A DNA stretch of 64,000 nucleotides from Charina bottae (GCA_023362775.1 JALMGJ010000003.1:79394355-79458354); one strand, 5' to 3'; numbered from the stretch's first letter, positions 31,005 to 43,975 are shown. Program-made: numbers and translations. The notes: generated by a model not told the origin, from the sequence alone.

Positions 31005-33985
31005 TTCATTGGCGATCACTCGTAGCCGAGTAAGATTGTCTTCCAAGGGTAAAATTTTAACAGTGGATCCGTAAGTGGCTGTAAAGGCCAATTCTGGATC
31101 CGCACAACCTCCCACAATGAGGGCATAGGTTTCCGGGTGGGAGACGGTCATGATGAGGGTTTGCTTGACGTGCCTTCCTTTTAGCTCTTTTCTCCCTTTC
31201 GCCCTGTACTCGTGCTTCTTCAAAGTCCATAGCGCCTTTAATAAAGGCTGATCTCAAATTGAAACGCTCATGAGTTAGGGCTTCCCAGTTCTCAATGCTG
31301 ATATTACATTTTTTAAAATTAGCTTTGAGAGTGTCTTTGAATCTCTTTTGCTGTCCACCAATATTCCGTTTTCCATTCTTAAATTCGGAGTAAAGTAGGT
31401 GCTTTGGAAGACGATGCTCAGGCATTCAAACAACATGACCGGTCCAGCGAAGTTGATGTTGGATGATCATTGTTTCAATGCTGGTGGTTTTCGCTTCTTC
31501 TAATATGCTAACGTTAGTCCACCTATCTTCCCAAGTAATTTGCAGAATTTTTCGGAGGCAGCGTTGATGGAATCTTTCAAGAAGTTGGAGGTGGCGTTTG
31601 TAGAGGGTCCATCTTTCACAGGCGTACAGAAGGGTTGGTAGTACAATGGCTTTGTAAACAAGCATTTTGGTCTCCCTGTGAATGTCCCAATCCTCAAACA
31701 CTCTACGCTTCATTCAGGAGAAAGCTACACTCGCAGAGCTCAGGCGATGCTGAATTTCAGCGTCGATGTCGGCTTTTGTAGATAGATGGCTGCCAAGATA
31801 AGAAAAGTGGTCGACATTTTCTAGTGACACACCTTTAAGCTGGATTGATGGCGCTGCGGAGGGATTGGTTCGAACTTGCTGGTAAAGCACTTTGGTTTTT
31901 TTAATGTTAATCGAGAGGCCGAGCTTTTCATATGCTTCTGCAAAGATGTTTAGGATAGTTTGAAGATCTTCCTCGGAGTGTTCACAGACTACGTTATCAT
32001 CAGCATATTGAAGTTCTATAACAGAAGTTGTAATTACCTTATTTTTTGCTTTCAGCCTACTAAGATTAAAAAGCGTTCCATCTGTTCGATATATAATTTC
32101 TACACCAGTAGGAAGTTTCTCTTCAACAAGGTGTATAATCATAGCGATGAAGATAGCGAATAAGGTTGGAGCAATAACACATCCCTGTTTAACGCCGGGT
32201 TCCACTTTAAATGGATCGCTTTGAGAGACATTGTTATCCAGGATTGTTGCCAGCATGTCGTCATGGAGTAGCCTCAAGATGTTCACAAATTTATCAGGGC
32301 ATCCGATTTTCAGAAGGATGGTCCAGAGAGCAGTACGATTTACAGTATCAAAAGCCTTAGTCAGATCAATAAACGCCATGTACAGAGGGCGGTTTTGCTC
32401 CTTGCATTTTTCTTGAAGCTGTCGTGCAGTGAAGATCATATCCACTGTTCCCCTGGAAGGGCGGAAGCCATTTTGCGTTTCAGGGAGGATGTCTTCTGAT
32501 ATAGATAGGAGATGGTTTGCGATGATCTTTGCCAGGATTTTGCCTGCTGTGGCTAGAAGGGAGATGCCTCGATAGTTTCCACAGTCTGTTCTATCACCCT
32601 TTTTAAAGAGAGCGATAATTATGGCATCCCTAAAGTCTGCTGGAATCTCCTCCCTCATCCAGATTTTTTCAATGAGCTTATGAAGTTGTTGTGTAAGTTC
32701 AGGCCCGCCTTCTTTAAAGACTTCAGCAGGAATCCCATCAGGTCCACTAGCTTTGTTATTTTTCATTTGTTTAGTGGCTTTACTGACTTCCTCCAAACTA
32801 GGGGGTACTGCAAGCTCATCTCTTATTTGTTTTTGCGGGATTTGCAAGAAGACTTCATCAGCTACAGTAGAGTGACGATTAAGGAGATTGTAGTAATGCT
32901 CTTTCCAGCGCAGTGCAATAGATTCTTTGTCCTTTAGAAGTTTAGCACCATCTATTGAGCGTAAGGGATTTGTACCATAGTGTGTTGGTCCATAGATGGC
33001 CTTTATGGCATTAAAAAAGCCCCGTGCATCATGAGCATCTGCAAAATGTTGGGTTTCTTGGGCTTTTTTTATCCACCATATGTTCTTAAGTTCCCTAGTT
33101 CTTCTTTGGACTTCTGCCTTTGCACTGGCATAGATTTTTTTCTTAACGGCACAGTTAATATCTTTTTGCCATATCCGGAAGGCTTTCCTTTTCTTGTCAA
33201 TAATATGTTCAATCTCACTATCGTTCTCATCAAACCAGTCCTGATGTCTCTTAGTTTGGTATCCGATAGTTTGTTCACAGGCCTAAATAATAGAAGTCTT
33301 CAATTTAATCCAATGTTCCTCAACATTTTCAGGGAGTTCCATAGGCAGATGTTCCTTGAGAATTGATTGAAAGCAAGCTCTTTAAGTAGAATCTTGAAGG
33401 GCCAGTGTATTCATTTTATGCCTTGGTTTTCTTCCTTGGAGCCTACGATGAGGGACAATCTTTATGGCCATCGTGGATCAAATTAATCGATGGTCTGTCC
33501 AGCAGTCAACAGCGCTTGTCATGGCTCTGGTGAGAAGTACATCACGGCGATCTCTAGCACGGACAATTACATAATCTAAAAGATGCCAGTGCTTCGACCG
33601 TGGGTGCTTCCATGATGTTTTAAATTTATTTTTCTGGCGAAATAGTGTGTTAGTAATGACAAGGTTATGCTCTGCACATTTAGTCAGAAGTAAGATTCCA
33701 TTCATGTTGCTATTGTCAACTCCTTCTTTCCCAATGATCCCCGGCCACAAATCAAAGTCACGCCCAACTCTTGCATTGAATCGCCCTGTGAGCGAAGCCG
33801 TTGGGAGTCATGTACTCCTGGTAGGGTCACCCATGGCGGTAAAGTCCAGGGGGAGGAACCAGACAAAGAACGATCCAAGAAAGTCCTCAACGGCAGAACA
33901 GGCGGAAGATAACAAGGTGTATTGTTACAACGGCTGCGAAGGCGGATGAAGGCTGCAGCAGACAAAAGGTCACCAATCGTCATGG
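31005..33985 (-). mobile_element. LINE with APE endonuclease, RT and C2H2-like tail
   Basis: A minus-strand non-LTR retrotransposon of about 3 kb. Its 3' end is near 31005, reading ...CTACGAGTGATCGCCAATGA then a (TG)n tail (the plus-strand ACAC tract at 30983-31003). The 5' end, near 33985, has a non-coding GC-richer leader joined directly to the second half of the endonuclease, so the first half of that domain is missing. Clade is not certain: it is not BovB, L2, CR1 or L1, and is best described as an RTE-related or other EEP-type LINE. Confidence 0.82.
31053..33790 (-). pseudogene. EEP endonuclease/RT polyprotein with CPHC...SHLRIH motif
   Basis: Reading from 33790 leftward: endonuclease text FNARVGRDFDLWPGIIGKEG, HNLVITNTLF, SWKHPRSKHWHLLDYVIVRA and WTDHRLI. 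A linker of about 600 bp follows with in-frame stops. The frame 32847-31714 (377 codons) carries NNKASGPDGIPAEVFKEGG, FRPSRGTVDMIFTARQLQE, FIDLTKAFDTVNR (motif A), GVKQGCVIAPTLFAIFIA (motif B) and LQYADDNVV (motif C, catalytic DD intact). Frames 31713-31426 and 31425-31057 continue the thumb and C-terminus after single breaks. The last residues, CPHCGRLCGSRIGLYSHLRI then HC, form a C2H2-like zinc-binding motif. RT is intact but the stops and the missing endonuclease start make it inactive. Confidence 0.85.
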
Positions 33986-33989
33986 TACC

Positions 33990-34274
33990 CATGCCATTGG
34001 ATTAGAGCCTTTTTTCTGTAAACACACACATATACAGAGATCAAATTAATACCTTAGAGACCCACATGATATCTTGTGGAATTGATGATATTACTATTCT
34101 AAACTACTTCTCAAAATTGAGGCTTATCATTCCAACACAATAACAGTTCTTTACAAAGAAAGTCTTGAGAAGAGTTCACAGCAGTATATCCTTGGGACAT
34201 GTTTGGCAAACTGAACGTAGTTTGTAGGATTCCAGCAGTTCCACAACATTGCAAGCAGTTTGTACTTGATCGTT
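33990..34274. other. Unassigned sequence
   Basis: Short AT-rich interval, nothing recognised. Confidence 0.4.
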
Positions 34275-34480
34275 AGTCCATTGATCTGTAGGTTGAGTCA
34301 TGGCAACTGGATTCCTTTCTTTTGGTTGAAACATTTCGCTGCTTATCCAAGTAGCTTCTTCAGTCTGGGCAAAAGTTGGTGAGGGGACCCCATATATGTC
34401 TTCCAGGGTAGCTGTATTGACCTTACACCTGATTGGCTTGTTAATTGGGAAGTTGAGGTGTAGATAGTCTTTAGGATGTC
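34275..34480 (-). mobile_element. PLE 3'-end fragment, diverged family
   Basis: Text GTTGAGTCATGGCAACTGGA...GAAACATTTCGCTGCTTATC...CTTCTTCAGTCTGGGC is a diverged version of the 3' region of the PLEs at 12005 and 51992. Only non-coding 3' sequence is present. Edges are approximate and no TSD was found. Confidence 0.75.
34334..34363 (-). ncRNA. Hammerhead-ribozyme-like motif, PLE 34275
   Basis: Minus strand: CTGAAGA (34357-34363), one extra base, GCTAC/GCAGC helix with one mismatch around TTGGATAA, then GAAA (34334-34337) and TGTT. The core nucleotides are kept while the helix has changed. Confidence 0.5.
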
Positions 34481-35209
34481 TTACTCCTAAAAAACATCCT
34501 AAAAAATTATATACCTGTTCTTCATCAAATTATATATTGGTTCTAAAACTATAATATCCTTTCATATATGTAGCCAAATTTTTTTACCAGAAGCACAATA
34601 TTATTCCTGTCAAACCAAGAGCATAAACACTAGAAGCAAGATTTATTTTCAGCAAGAATATAATGAACTATTTATTCCTTGACAAAACCATGGTTTGCTA
34701 TGCAGAAGATTTCTTTGAAAGTAGAATCCATCAAAGCAGTAATGTGCGTGAGTCACTCTGTATGTTCAAAAGTATGACATAGAACAGCCCTTCCTTGACT
34801 GTAGGACCATGAAAATATAAATGTCTGTAACTGAGTCCAGATATTATTTATTCATGCATTTAAAGGGGAAAAAAAGCTTTGGGGAGGAGCAACTCTGAAT
34901 GCAGGAACATCAGGTGGGGAAATGTATTTAACTCAGATCTGATGTTTCTCTTTGTCAAATTGCATCCCCAACTACATATGCTCTCAGATGCTCTCATACT
35001 GTTTCCTCACTCTTTTTTTCTAATGGATTTGGACATTTTCCAACAACTATTTTAGGTTGGGGATTGCACATTTAAATGCTCTCCTATTTGTGAAACAAAA
35101 AAGATGTTCCTCTCACTGTTAGTTTTGGATGTATGTGTGCGCTTCCATCTGCAGATGCAGGGGCCCTAGTTCTAATTGGGACCATAATGCAATATATGCA
35201 AACATAATA
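34481..35209. other. Unassigned sequence
   Basis: AT-rich, no recognised element. Confidence 0.4.
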
Positions 35210-35275
35210 GCCCATTTTCATTTGGGGGAGATGGGCGGTGTCAAAATTTGATGAATAAAATAAAAAGATGAATAT
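35210..35275 (+). repeat. L2-like 3' tail
   Basis: TTTGGGGGAGATGGGCGGTG followed by TCAAAATTTGATGAATAAAA. Only the 3' terminus is present. Confidence 0.6.
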
Positions 35276-35653
35276 TCGCCCAGATCCTCTAATAGCCCAT
35301 AGTCCTCAAAACAGAGTAATGAGACATATGAGGGACTCCTAGTGACTAAAGATGCAAAATCTGTTTTTTGTTTTGTTTTATTTTGTTTTTAAATTAAGCA
35401 TCTCAATATTTTGACAGATTGTTCTTTGACACCTTTGTGCTTGTGTTTCTCCTTGATGGTGAAATCAAGAGGAATTATAACCAAGACAGCATCTTTGCAT
35501 ATCAGATGAGAAATTATTGCTAACTACTTCTGGTTGTTGTTGTTGCTGTTGTTATTATTATGGTTGGTTGCACAGTCAACCAAATGTTTAGACTGGTTTT
35601 GGCATATTTATCCACCAGTCGAGTCCTTCCCAAGGAACTAGGATAGGCAGGTT

Positions 35654-35707
35654 TTGTTGTTGTTGTTGTTGTTATTGTTGTTGTTGTTGTTGTTGTTATT
35701 GTTATTT
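35654..35707. repeat. (TTG)n microsatellite
   Basis: Interrupted TTG array with ATT variants; a shorter related run lies at 35536-35560. Confidence 0.9.
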
Positions 35708-36079
35708 AAGGTGGCTCAACTTGAATATCATGACTGCTGAGCAATGCAGATAGTAGGAGGATTTTAAAATTGGTAGACAATTGGCATATTGAATGCTTTG
35801 ACAAATTAGTTGGGAAGAACTACAAATCTCAGTTACTATATATACCATGCCAAGAAAAGATTATAACAGAAACATGAAAGCACATTCTAAGAATATATTT
35901 CATTGCTATTTAGAATATTGGAGACAGACTGGCTCAAATAAACAAGTAGAGTTTACTTCTTTTTTTATTCCCAAAGAGGAGGAGAGCACTATTAGTTTGG
36001 TTTGAGGCACACATGTATGCATGTATACATTAAGATGATGATTCAAGAGCCTATGGGACTAATTCAGTCAGGTGGTACC

Positions 36080-36080
<1 letters not shown>

Positions 36081-36167
<87 letters not shown>
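36081..36167. repeat. Compound (TG)n(AG)n microsatellite
   Basis: About 27 TG units followed directly by about 16 AG units. Confidence 0.95.
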
Positions 36168-36169
<2 letters not shown>

Positions 36170-36494
36170 TTGGATGAGGGGATGGGTAGCAAGAATGCTT
36201 ATTTGCAGATGGCACAAAATGGGTGGGATAGCTAATACCCTATAAGACAAACATAAAATTCAAAACAATCTTAACTGAAAATAAATGAAATGTAACAGAG
36301 CTAAACACAAAATTCTTAACTTAGAAAACAGAAATCAAGTGCATAGGAAGAGAATGAATGATGCTTGGCTTTGTAATATTTCCTATGAAAAATATTTTCA
36401 AGCTGAATATGCATCAGCAGTGTGATGTAGCTGCCAGTTAATGTAACTTTAGGCTAGAAGAATAATTGACAAATCATGGGACATAATCACTCCT

Positions 36495-36975
36495 CCTACA
36501 TTGGTCAGAACCCATCCCCTCAAGTTCCAGGCACCACAACTTAAGAAGGATTTGGATAAACTGGAGCAGGTTCAGAGAAGGGCAATGAGGATAATAAGAA
36601 CACTAGAAACTAAATCCTGTGAAGAGAGAATCATAAATGAAGTGGGAATGTTTAGGCTTGAGAAGCATTCTTCAAATATCTGAAAGGCTTTCACAAAGAA
36701 GAAGGCCAAGACCTGTACTCTATGGATTTAATTTACAAGAAGGCAATTTCTGGCTGTTAGAAAAAACTTCCTAATAGTAAAAGCAGTTCAACAGTAAAAC
36801 TAGTTACCTAGGGATGTGGTGGGCTACTCTTCACCAGATGTGTTCAAGTTGAGGCTAGGCAGCCATCTGCTGAAACAGTTTTTATTTGGTTTCCTGCATT
36901 GAGCAGGATATTGGATTTCATGGCCGAAATGGCCTCTTCAAATTCTATTAGTCTTTGATTTTATGATTCTCAGAG
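36495..36975 (+). mobile_element. CR1 LINE 3' fragment
   Basis: Plus-strand C-terminal CR1 text: LKKDLDKLEQVQRRAMRII, CEERIINEVGMFRLEKHS, then frames with FLAVRKNFLIVKAVQQ and LPRDVVGYSSPDVF. The end TCTTTGATTTTATGATTCT is the CR1-type ATTCTATG tail. The frame is broken several times. A 5'-truncated, inactive copy. Confidence 0.85.
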
Positions 36976-39900
36976 CTATAGGACTCTGGCCATCAATTGG
37001 CTGAATTGCTACCTTAGTAGTACTATGATGTATCCTAAATAGATATTTTGCAATTCCCTCCTATAGACCATTGGTGGTTCGTTAACCATTAAGCATGTTG
37101 CCTCAACACAGGAAGCATATTGCTTCCAGCTGGAACTAATCACAGAAAATAGGCAGGCCATGGCTTTCTGCAGTTAGTTTTGTCTGCAAATTGTGTGTGT
37201 CCTGGGTTTGGAGGACAGACAGCACCATAAAGAAAGACCACTTCTCAGAGGAATAGGCAGCAAGTACATTCATGCTAATCAAGAATGTGGCTTTCCATGC
37301 TGAGCAAAGATGAAAACAAGACATTATATACCCTACTTGAGTCCCTTACCTCTCTGAAACTTTTCTGTATTTACTGCTTTCCACATCCTAATGCCAATGG
37401 GATTAATAGTTATCCCATTACCCCCATACTGACTCATTAGTCTTTTATGTTGGATCCTTGTACTTAATACATTATGTTTTAGCACCCTTCATTGAAAACG
37501 TAGTGATCTTAGTGTATTAGATAGTTGCTTGATATATACAACCATTATGTGAATCAATATAAGTTTGTAGAATGGAGCTTGGCTTTTTTCTTTCTTTCCC
37601 TGAGCCCCTGTACTTCCAACCTGCTCTAAAAGTAGACTTGTGCTTGCAGAGCAACTTGAGGTGAGGGAGAGTCATTTTTCATGGTGGCTGGACTCAGCTG
37701 GATATTTGTTATTTGTGTTCATACTCCAATGGCAGACATTTTGGTTTCTAAAATCCATTTCCCAATTTGGGCAGAGTAGAATTATTTTGTTGCACTCTGT
37801 ATCAAACCTTACAGAGTAGGGGTTGGGCATTTGGTCTTTCCCTAGAACAGCTGGTCACATACACTCATGGACATCCATTCTCTCTGTCTCTCTTACACAT
37901 AGACATACTCATATTACAGATGAAAGGGCTTGGCTGTTATTCCTTAGCTCAGTCCTTTATCCTTGGTGCAAAAATTTGTTCATCAAAGTCAATAAAACTG
38001 TCTGTACATGAAATATTATATACATGAAAATATTGGGAGATATGTGATACTGTGCAAGGGAGAGGCAATAGAGGGATTTTTGCAATATCCCATGCAAAGA
38101 ATTCTGGGAAAAGGAGGAAAATCTGTGATCAAAATGGGGTGGGGAAGTGAGCAGGGACTCCACTGGGAGCTTTTTATGCTTAAATGTATCATTCATGTAT
38201 CATTCATGTACATATTCCCTTTCTTTTAGAAATAATAGTCCTATAATTGCTGCTGGTTGTGCTGGTGGTCAGTAGCCTTTCTAGCCATATAGACAGTTGC
38301 CAATTCTTCTCTTGTTGTGAGGAATAATAGTCCTTTTGTGAAATATTTCCATTTTATATCACTAAGGCTTTTCTCATAAGCCTACCCAGTTTATGTTCCC
38401 TCATCTGTTACCTTCTGTTAGAGTCAATAAAACCTAATAATCTCTTAAGAGCATCCAGGGCATTTGCATGAACCAATCATTGGCAATAGTCCCTTTCAGA
38501 AAATGAAAGGGATGATACATGAGATTTAATGAGAATAAAATATATTTTAGGTGTGTTATTGGATAAGTTGGAGGGGGGGACAAAATCAGAATCAGCAACT
38601 GCCTTCTCCCCAGAAGTCACATGCATATGCAAAAGCAGCCTATTTGCTTGTCTTGAGAAACTAATCATCCTGGGTTTTACAAGCTGCATTATAGAACCTG
38701 ACATGCTTATTTTTTACCCCTCTCATTGTATTATGTTTGTAAGCAGTGATCCTTCTGAAAAGAAAATCAACCCCTATTTTTATCTGATGTAACCATCTCC
38801 TTTTTCTTTTCTCTCTCTCTCCCCCCTCCCTGCCCCGTCTTCCATTAACTGAATGGCACCACATTTTTGTGTGTATTAATTGCCTTGTAAAATGCACTCC
38901 AAGTCATTATAATTCCCCATTCAAAACTATTATCTTGAGCCATTATGTCTTTGCATTATGTTTATTTAAATGTGGCTCTTTTGAATTATCTCATTTTTAA
39001 CAGCTAGCCATGCCTAAACGTATTGTTCCGTTTTAGGTTGCTCATAAATCTAACCGAAAAAAGTCTTTTTACAGAAGTTCTTACTGTTACTCTATACCAA
39101 ATCAAATGTGTGACTTTCTCCTCTTCTTGGCAGGGAATTTTTAGAAATGTGTAATACATTCCAGATCCATTCTAAAATTAAAGTTGCTGTTTTCAGAACA
39201 TTCCCTAGATAGACATGAAAACACTTAGAAGATAGGAATACGGATGTGTTGTTTTCATTAGCCTCTATCAAAAGCAATTGGATTTAGCAGCATTGGATCT
39301 CAAGTGGCTATAAACAGCATCTTGCCATATAACTGTACTTCACTATCCTTTTTTAGCTACTTACTGCCGGATGACTTCAGGAAGATTGTAGATAGTATTA
39401 TACAGAAGGGGTTGCAATCCCCATTTCTAAACTGGTATTTCAACACTCAGTTTTTTCAAATGCTAGAAAAATTCTACCTGGTCAGCTTTTCTTCCTCTGG
39501 GTCTTAATACTTATCTTAGAGAACTGACTTGCTAGGTCCCCAAAATCAGTTTAGCAGACGTCAAATACAATGGAGGTATTTTTCCTCTGGATATCACCCC
39601 AAAGTAATGGACAAAGTCCGTTGTATCCAAAATAGTAGAGATGATTCGCATAAATTATATCATTTATGTCAATTTACATAATTTGTGTAATGATGCCATT
39701 AGGCAAATTATAAAAATTGCTGTAAATTATTTGGGTTTAACATACACCCCCTTTCCCCAAGTGGTCCATTACAGCAACCATTTAGTTGTTCACACATAGA
39801 CCTGAATTAAGATTTATTCAAGTAGATCCATTGATATCAGTGGTACTTCCATTATTCATTGATAACTAAAATCCTATTCATTTCAATAAGTCTTTCTTAA

Positions 39901-40309
39901 ACATTACAAACCCAACATCTCTAGATGCAAGACTAGTTAAATAAACAGAAATTCCCTCTTAAGGCATACAGCTGGTGGCAATAGTTTTCCTTTTTGTCTT
40001 GAGTTTACCAAATATCATAGTTCTATATTTGTTGAGACAGTTCCAATGCAAGGAAAAGAATACATTATGGTTCTCCTTTGAATAATTTACTATGGAATTC
40101 TGTGGAAAAAGCATGGTCATTCATGCCCTTGTCATTTCTTAAATGGATTATTTAAAGCTGACTTTAAAGATCACCTACAAATTTCAATGGGCATAAAGTG
40201 CAATGGCCCATAAGTTCACTGGACAGTCTCAATACTGCCATGTAACACCTTTGCTATGGGAATTACACTGGTGTCCATATATTTCTAAGAGCAATTCAAG
40301 ATACTAGTT
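36976..40309. other. Unassigned sequence, 3.3 kb
   Basis: No transposable element, RNA gene or convincing exon recognised. It is the second-longest stretch without a recognised repeat and could include host regulatory DNA; this cannot be told from a single sequence. Confidence 0.4.
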
Positions 40310-40618
40310 ATGGAATATCTTGCCCCTGGAGCTGAGGCGAGTTTCTTCGCTCCCGACCTTCTAGACAGACTTGAAGACCTGGTTCTGCTGCCTGGCTTGG
40401 GACGGGAATGCCAATAGTTCCTCTTGGGAGTGGCTGGTGCCATGAAACCTGCCTTATTATTAACATCTTTTATTTGGATTTTATATATAAATTATTGTTG
40501 CTGTAATTTTGTAATTTTGTAATTTTATATTTTTAACGTATTGTTGTGAACCGCCCAGAGTCATCAGGTATGGAGGAGATGGGCGGTGATACAAATTTAA
40601 TAAATAAATAAATAAATC
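40310..40618 (+). mobile_element. L2 LINE 3' end
   Basis: The C-terminal frame reads LWNILPLELRRVSSLP then DLKTWFCCLAWDGNANS, matching the other L2 copies. It is followed by a 3' UTR, a GAACCGCCCAGAGTCATCAG...GAGATGGGCGGTGATA tail and (AATA)n. Only the last 50 or so codons remain. Confidence 0.75.
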
Positions 40619-40724
40619 TCCAATAACACCCTATGTGGCTTAGGGTCTGGTTATCTTTGAGATTGCCTATCACATATAGATTCTGCCAAGGGCACAGAGA
40701 ATTACTGCTTTAGGTCAGCACTTA

Positions 40725-40927
40725 TTGAGACGTGTGATGGGAGTAGACCTGGAAGCAGGTATTGTCTGTGGGACACCCATTCTCTGGAACAGCAAGGGTA
40801 GTTCCCAATCTCATGACCTTCCACCAGCTTGTAAAAACCTAGCTGTTCCAAAAGGTCTTTGGGACTTGAACATTGTGGAGCTCCCAGCCCCAGAAATGTT
40901 TCTATTATTATTGTGATTAATTGCAGT

Positions 40928-40967
<40 letters not shown>

Positions 40968-41085
40968 TGTGTGGAGAGAGAGAGAGAGATTGATTTACAT
41001 TGGCTTTGCCTGTTGTTCTTTATGCCATTTAGAGTTTGTTGATTGAAGCAGTCAATAAATAAATAAATAAATAAATAAATAAAAT
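40725..41085 (+). mobile_element. L2-like 3' end with expanded microsatellites
   Basis: A second, more decayed copy of the same type: CGTPILWNSKG resembles the LWN motif of the L2 C-terminus. A (TC)n(TG)n(GA)n compound tract (40929-40990) lies inside, and an (AATA)n tail ends at about 41085. Confidence 0.55.
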
Positions 41086-43664
41086 TGCTGTATATAACAT
41101 ACAGGTCTATTGGTCCTTTGCTAATGGTCCTTTGCTGCTGCTGAGGTGGATGGTAACCACATACAAATGATATATTGCAGTACAATTTAGGATACTTGAG
41201 GGTGAGAACTGTGCAGAAGCAGTAGAATTTCAAACAAGAAGCTACAACTCTAAAGGGGATTCTCAATTGGTCTTTAAAGCTATATTTGAAAAGGTGCATG
41301 GTTGCAAAGTTGAGGACAGAAAGAAAGCAATTCCCTTGCATGTATATTCATCAGACATTGAATATAACAGTGGTGAAATCAAATGAGACGTTTTGAGGCA
41401 TGTGGGCAGAAGGTGGTGGAGGAATTTCTTCTTCCATGTTCTGCTGAAGATAACCTTCTAGCAATGGAGATTTCACTTAATGTTTACATGTGCCCTTTGC
41501 TAACACATACAGTATGTGCTATAGCAAGGTGCCAGATCATCCCCATGAGCCTTCCTTCATACACAGATGAAATTTCATTTCTTTATATTTCCTTCTTTCT
41601 TTCACCTGTTCCAACTCCTTGTGACTGTAACAACTGGATGATTATATCTACTCCTTAAGGTGCTATACTTACTGTCCTTAAATCAAATGTATAATTGGCA
41701 GTCTCACTATTGAATTATCCAGCTGCAAATATCCAGCCTGTTTTCGGTCTCTTTGATTTTGAAACTTATTATATTTATTCTTTGACAATAGGGATACTAA
41801 TTCCTCTGGTTCATTAAAGAACCATCCCTTTGGTTAAAAAAGAAGTCCTCACACATGAGCCAAAATGCACCACTGCGCTTCCTATTATTCCATCCTTAAA
41901 AGGTTGTCATGTATCAGGGGAACTGATAGTTCCTCCCATTCATCACCAATGAAGGTTACATTAACTTACATTAAATTGTTGACAGAATATTTTCCCTGAT
42001 TGCTTATCTTAGTAAGTGTGATCTGAGGTCAGACTTATGAAGAACTTCTCACTAAGTACCCCTGCAATTTAGTACTCACTCTCAAAAGATTTGGGGAAAA
42101 GATTTCAAACAACTTGGCTTACAGCTTTTGGAAATATATCAAAACATCTGCCTGTTTGATAGAGAAAGAACATTTATTAGAGTGCCACTCTGTCTTGCAT
42201 TATAGAGGACAATCCTCTATTTGAAGAGCTGTCAAAGAACATTCCTCTCTCTGGAGGCATATTGTATTTGAACTATGGGTTTAAATATTAATAATTGGGG
42301 TCTTTTATGATGTTCATCCAAAGTTAGCATCCAAAAATTAGACTGAGAAAATCTGTAGATCATCTCGTTATTCTTTGTTGAGATGGATTGATTTTACGGC
42401 TACTGGCTATATCTGGCTATAAAAAGCCCTATATGATAGCAAAAAACAAACAAAAACAAAACAGAATACTCTAACTTTTTTGCAGCCTCATAAATTACTA
42501 TTTAATTTATAGTTCATATGTACATCCATACCCATCATGCTTTTTCTTTTCGGAATAAGAAAACGTATGCAATATATAGAAGAGGAGTGAGAAATAGTAT
42601 GCCAAAGAAATCAAAGATATAAGGTAAGGAAATACAGTGAGCTCATTTATGCAAACACATTCATTATAGCACTCCATGCATTCCCCATCTTAGAAAACAT
42701 CTTATTTCTATCATTCTATCCATACACTGGTTGATGCTTAGTCTTTCATTCTTTAAATTTCTTGCCTCTTTCTTTTTGAGGTTATCATAAATTCCATCCA
42801 GTTACAATTTTCTTAGTCTTCCCCTTCCTCTCAACCTATCAACTCTTCCTTCATATATTTGTTTTGTAATTCAGTCTTTATTTACTCTCTCAGTATGACC
42901 AAATCACTTCAGTACTCTTCTTTTGTATTGGTTATTCACTTTTGTATTCAGTCCATATTCATTCAGCACCCCATTCATTCCTGACTCTCTCTTTTCTTGT
43001 CTGATCACACACAATTTAAAGTAACCCATTCCACTGCACTATATTTGGCTGTTATATAAAGCCATTTTCACTTCCTTCAACAAACCACCTTTGCTTTCAA
43101 CAGTACACATGCTACTCACTACTTTTCTACCAGCTTTGGCATATTTTGAGATTTCTTCATCCATTTTCTAATCTTTAGCGGTTATGTTTAATCTAATCTT
43201 TCAAGGTATCCACAGCATATCTACTTGGTCTGTTTTTCACCATCTATGTTTAACTTGCAATCACTCAAAACATTTTCCCTGTTAAAACATAATTATCTTG
43301 GACTTTGATATATTATTTTTCAAAGCTATAATCCTCATTGCATTATACAATGAAACATTAACTGCAAATTATTCAGATTTTCAGTTATTGTCTACATGCC
43401 ATTGTCTGTATACAAAAGCACACACATATTCATCCCCAGCTAACACACCTCTAATCTCACTTCAAATATTATTTACATATTTATCCATAATTACTTTAAA
43501 TAACCAAAGGGACATCACACATCCTTATCCTAGTTCATGCTGAGAGTTGAACCTTTTGCTAAGCATTCTATTAATGTCAAATCGGGCTTTACTTCCATTA
43601 TATCACTTATATCTCACTCACCAACCAACCTTCAACTCCATATTCACCCAATATTTTTTTTTAT
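41086..43664. other. Unassigned sequence, 2.6 kb
   Basis: AT-rich; no repeat family or gene recognised. The stretch 42600-43640 is unusually rich in C/T relative to A/G on the plus strand. Confidence 0.4.
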
Positions 43665-43700
43665 TTTTTGTTAGTTTTATGTTTTTTATAATTTTAAAGC

Positions 43701-43740
<40 letters not shown>

Positions 43741-43975
43741 TGTTTTGTAAATGTATTGTCGAAGGCTTTCACGGCCGGAGTTCAATGGCTGTTGTGGGTC
43801 TTCCGGGCTGTGTGGCCGTGTTCTGGAAGTTGTGGTTCCTAAGCCCGGAAGACCCACAACAGCCATTGTTTTGTAAATATTAATTTATTTAGCTTTTTTG
43901 TATGCAGCCCAGAGTCACTTGTTTGTGAGATGGGCACCATATAAATTTGATGAATAAAATAAATAAATAAAAATA
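43665..43975 (+). mobile_element. L2-like 3' end interrupted by a PLE
   Basis: TTTTTATAATTTTAAAGC and (AAT)n at 43701-43740 lead to TGTTTTGTAAAT, then an inserted PLE (43753-43865), then GTATGCAGCCCAGAGTCACT...GAGATGGGCACCATATAAAT and (AAATA)n. Together the flanks make one LINE/SINE tail. Confidence 0.6.
43753..43865 (-). mobile_element. Short PLE insertion with 13-bp TSD and inverted end
   Basis: A 113-bp minus-strand PLE 3' end. A perfect 13-bp TSD, ttgttttgtaaat, lies at 43740-43752 and 43866-43878. The left 33 bp (43753-43785) is the element's 3' tail. The next 24 bp (43786-43809) recurs as a perfect inverted copy at 43842-43865, directly against the right TSD. The same sequence family is seen at 54347-54609. 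Confidence 0.9.

Noticed and set aside
36002..36250. Frames with CV, RE, TH or SL runs
   Set aside because: Translations of the (TG)n(AG)n microsatellite, not proteins.
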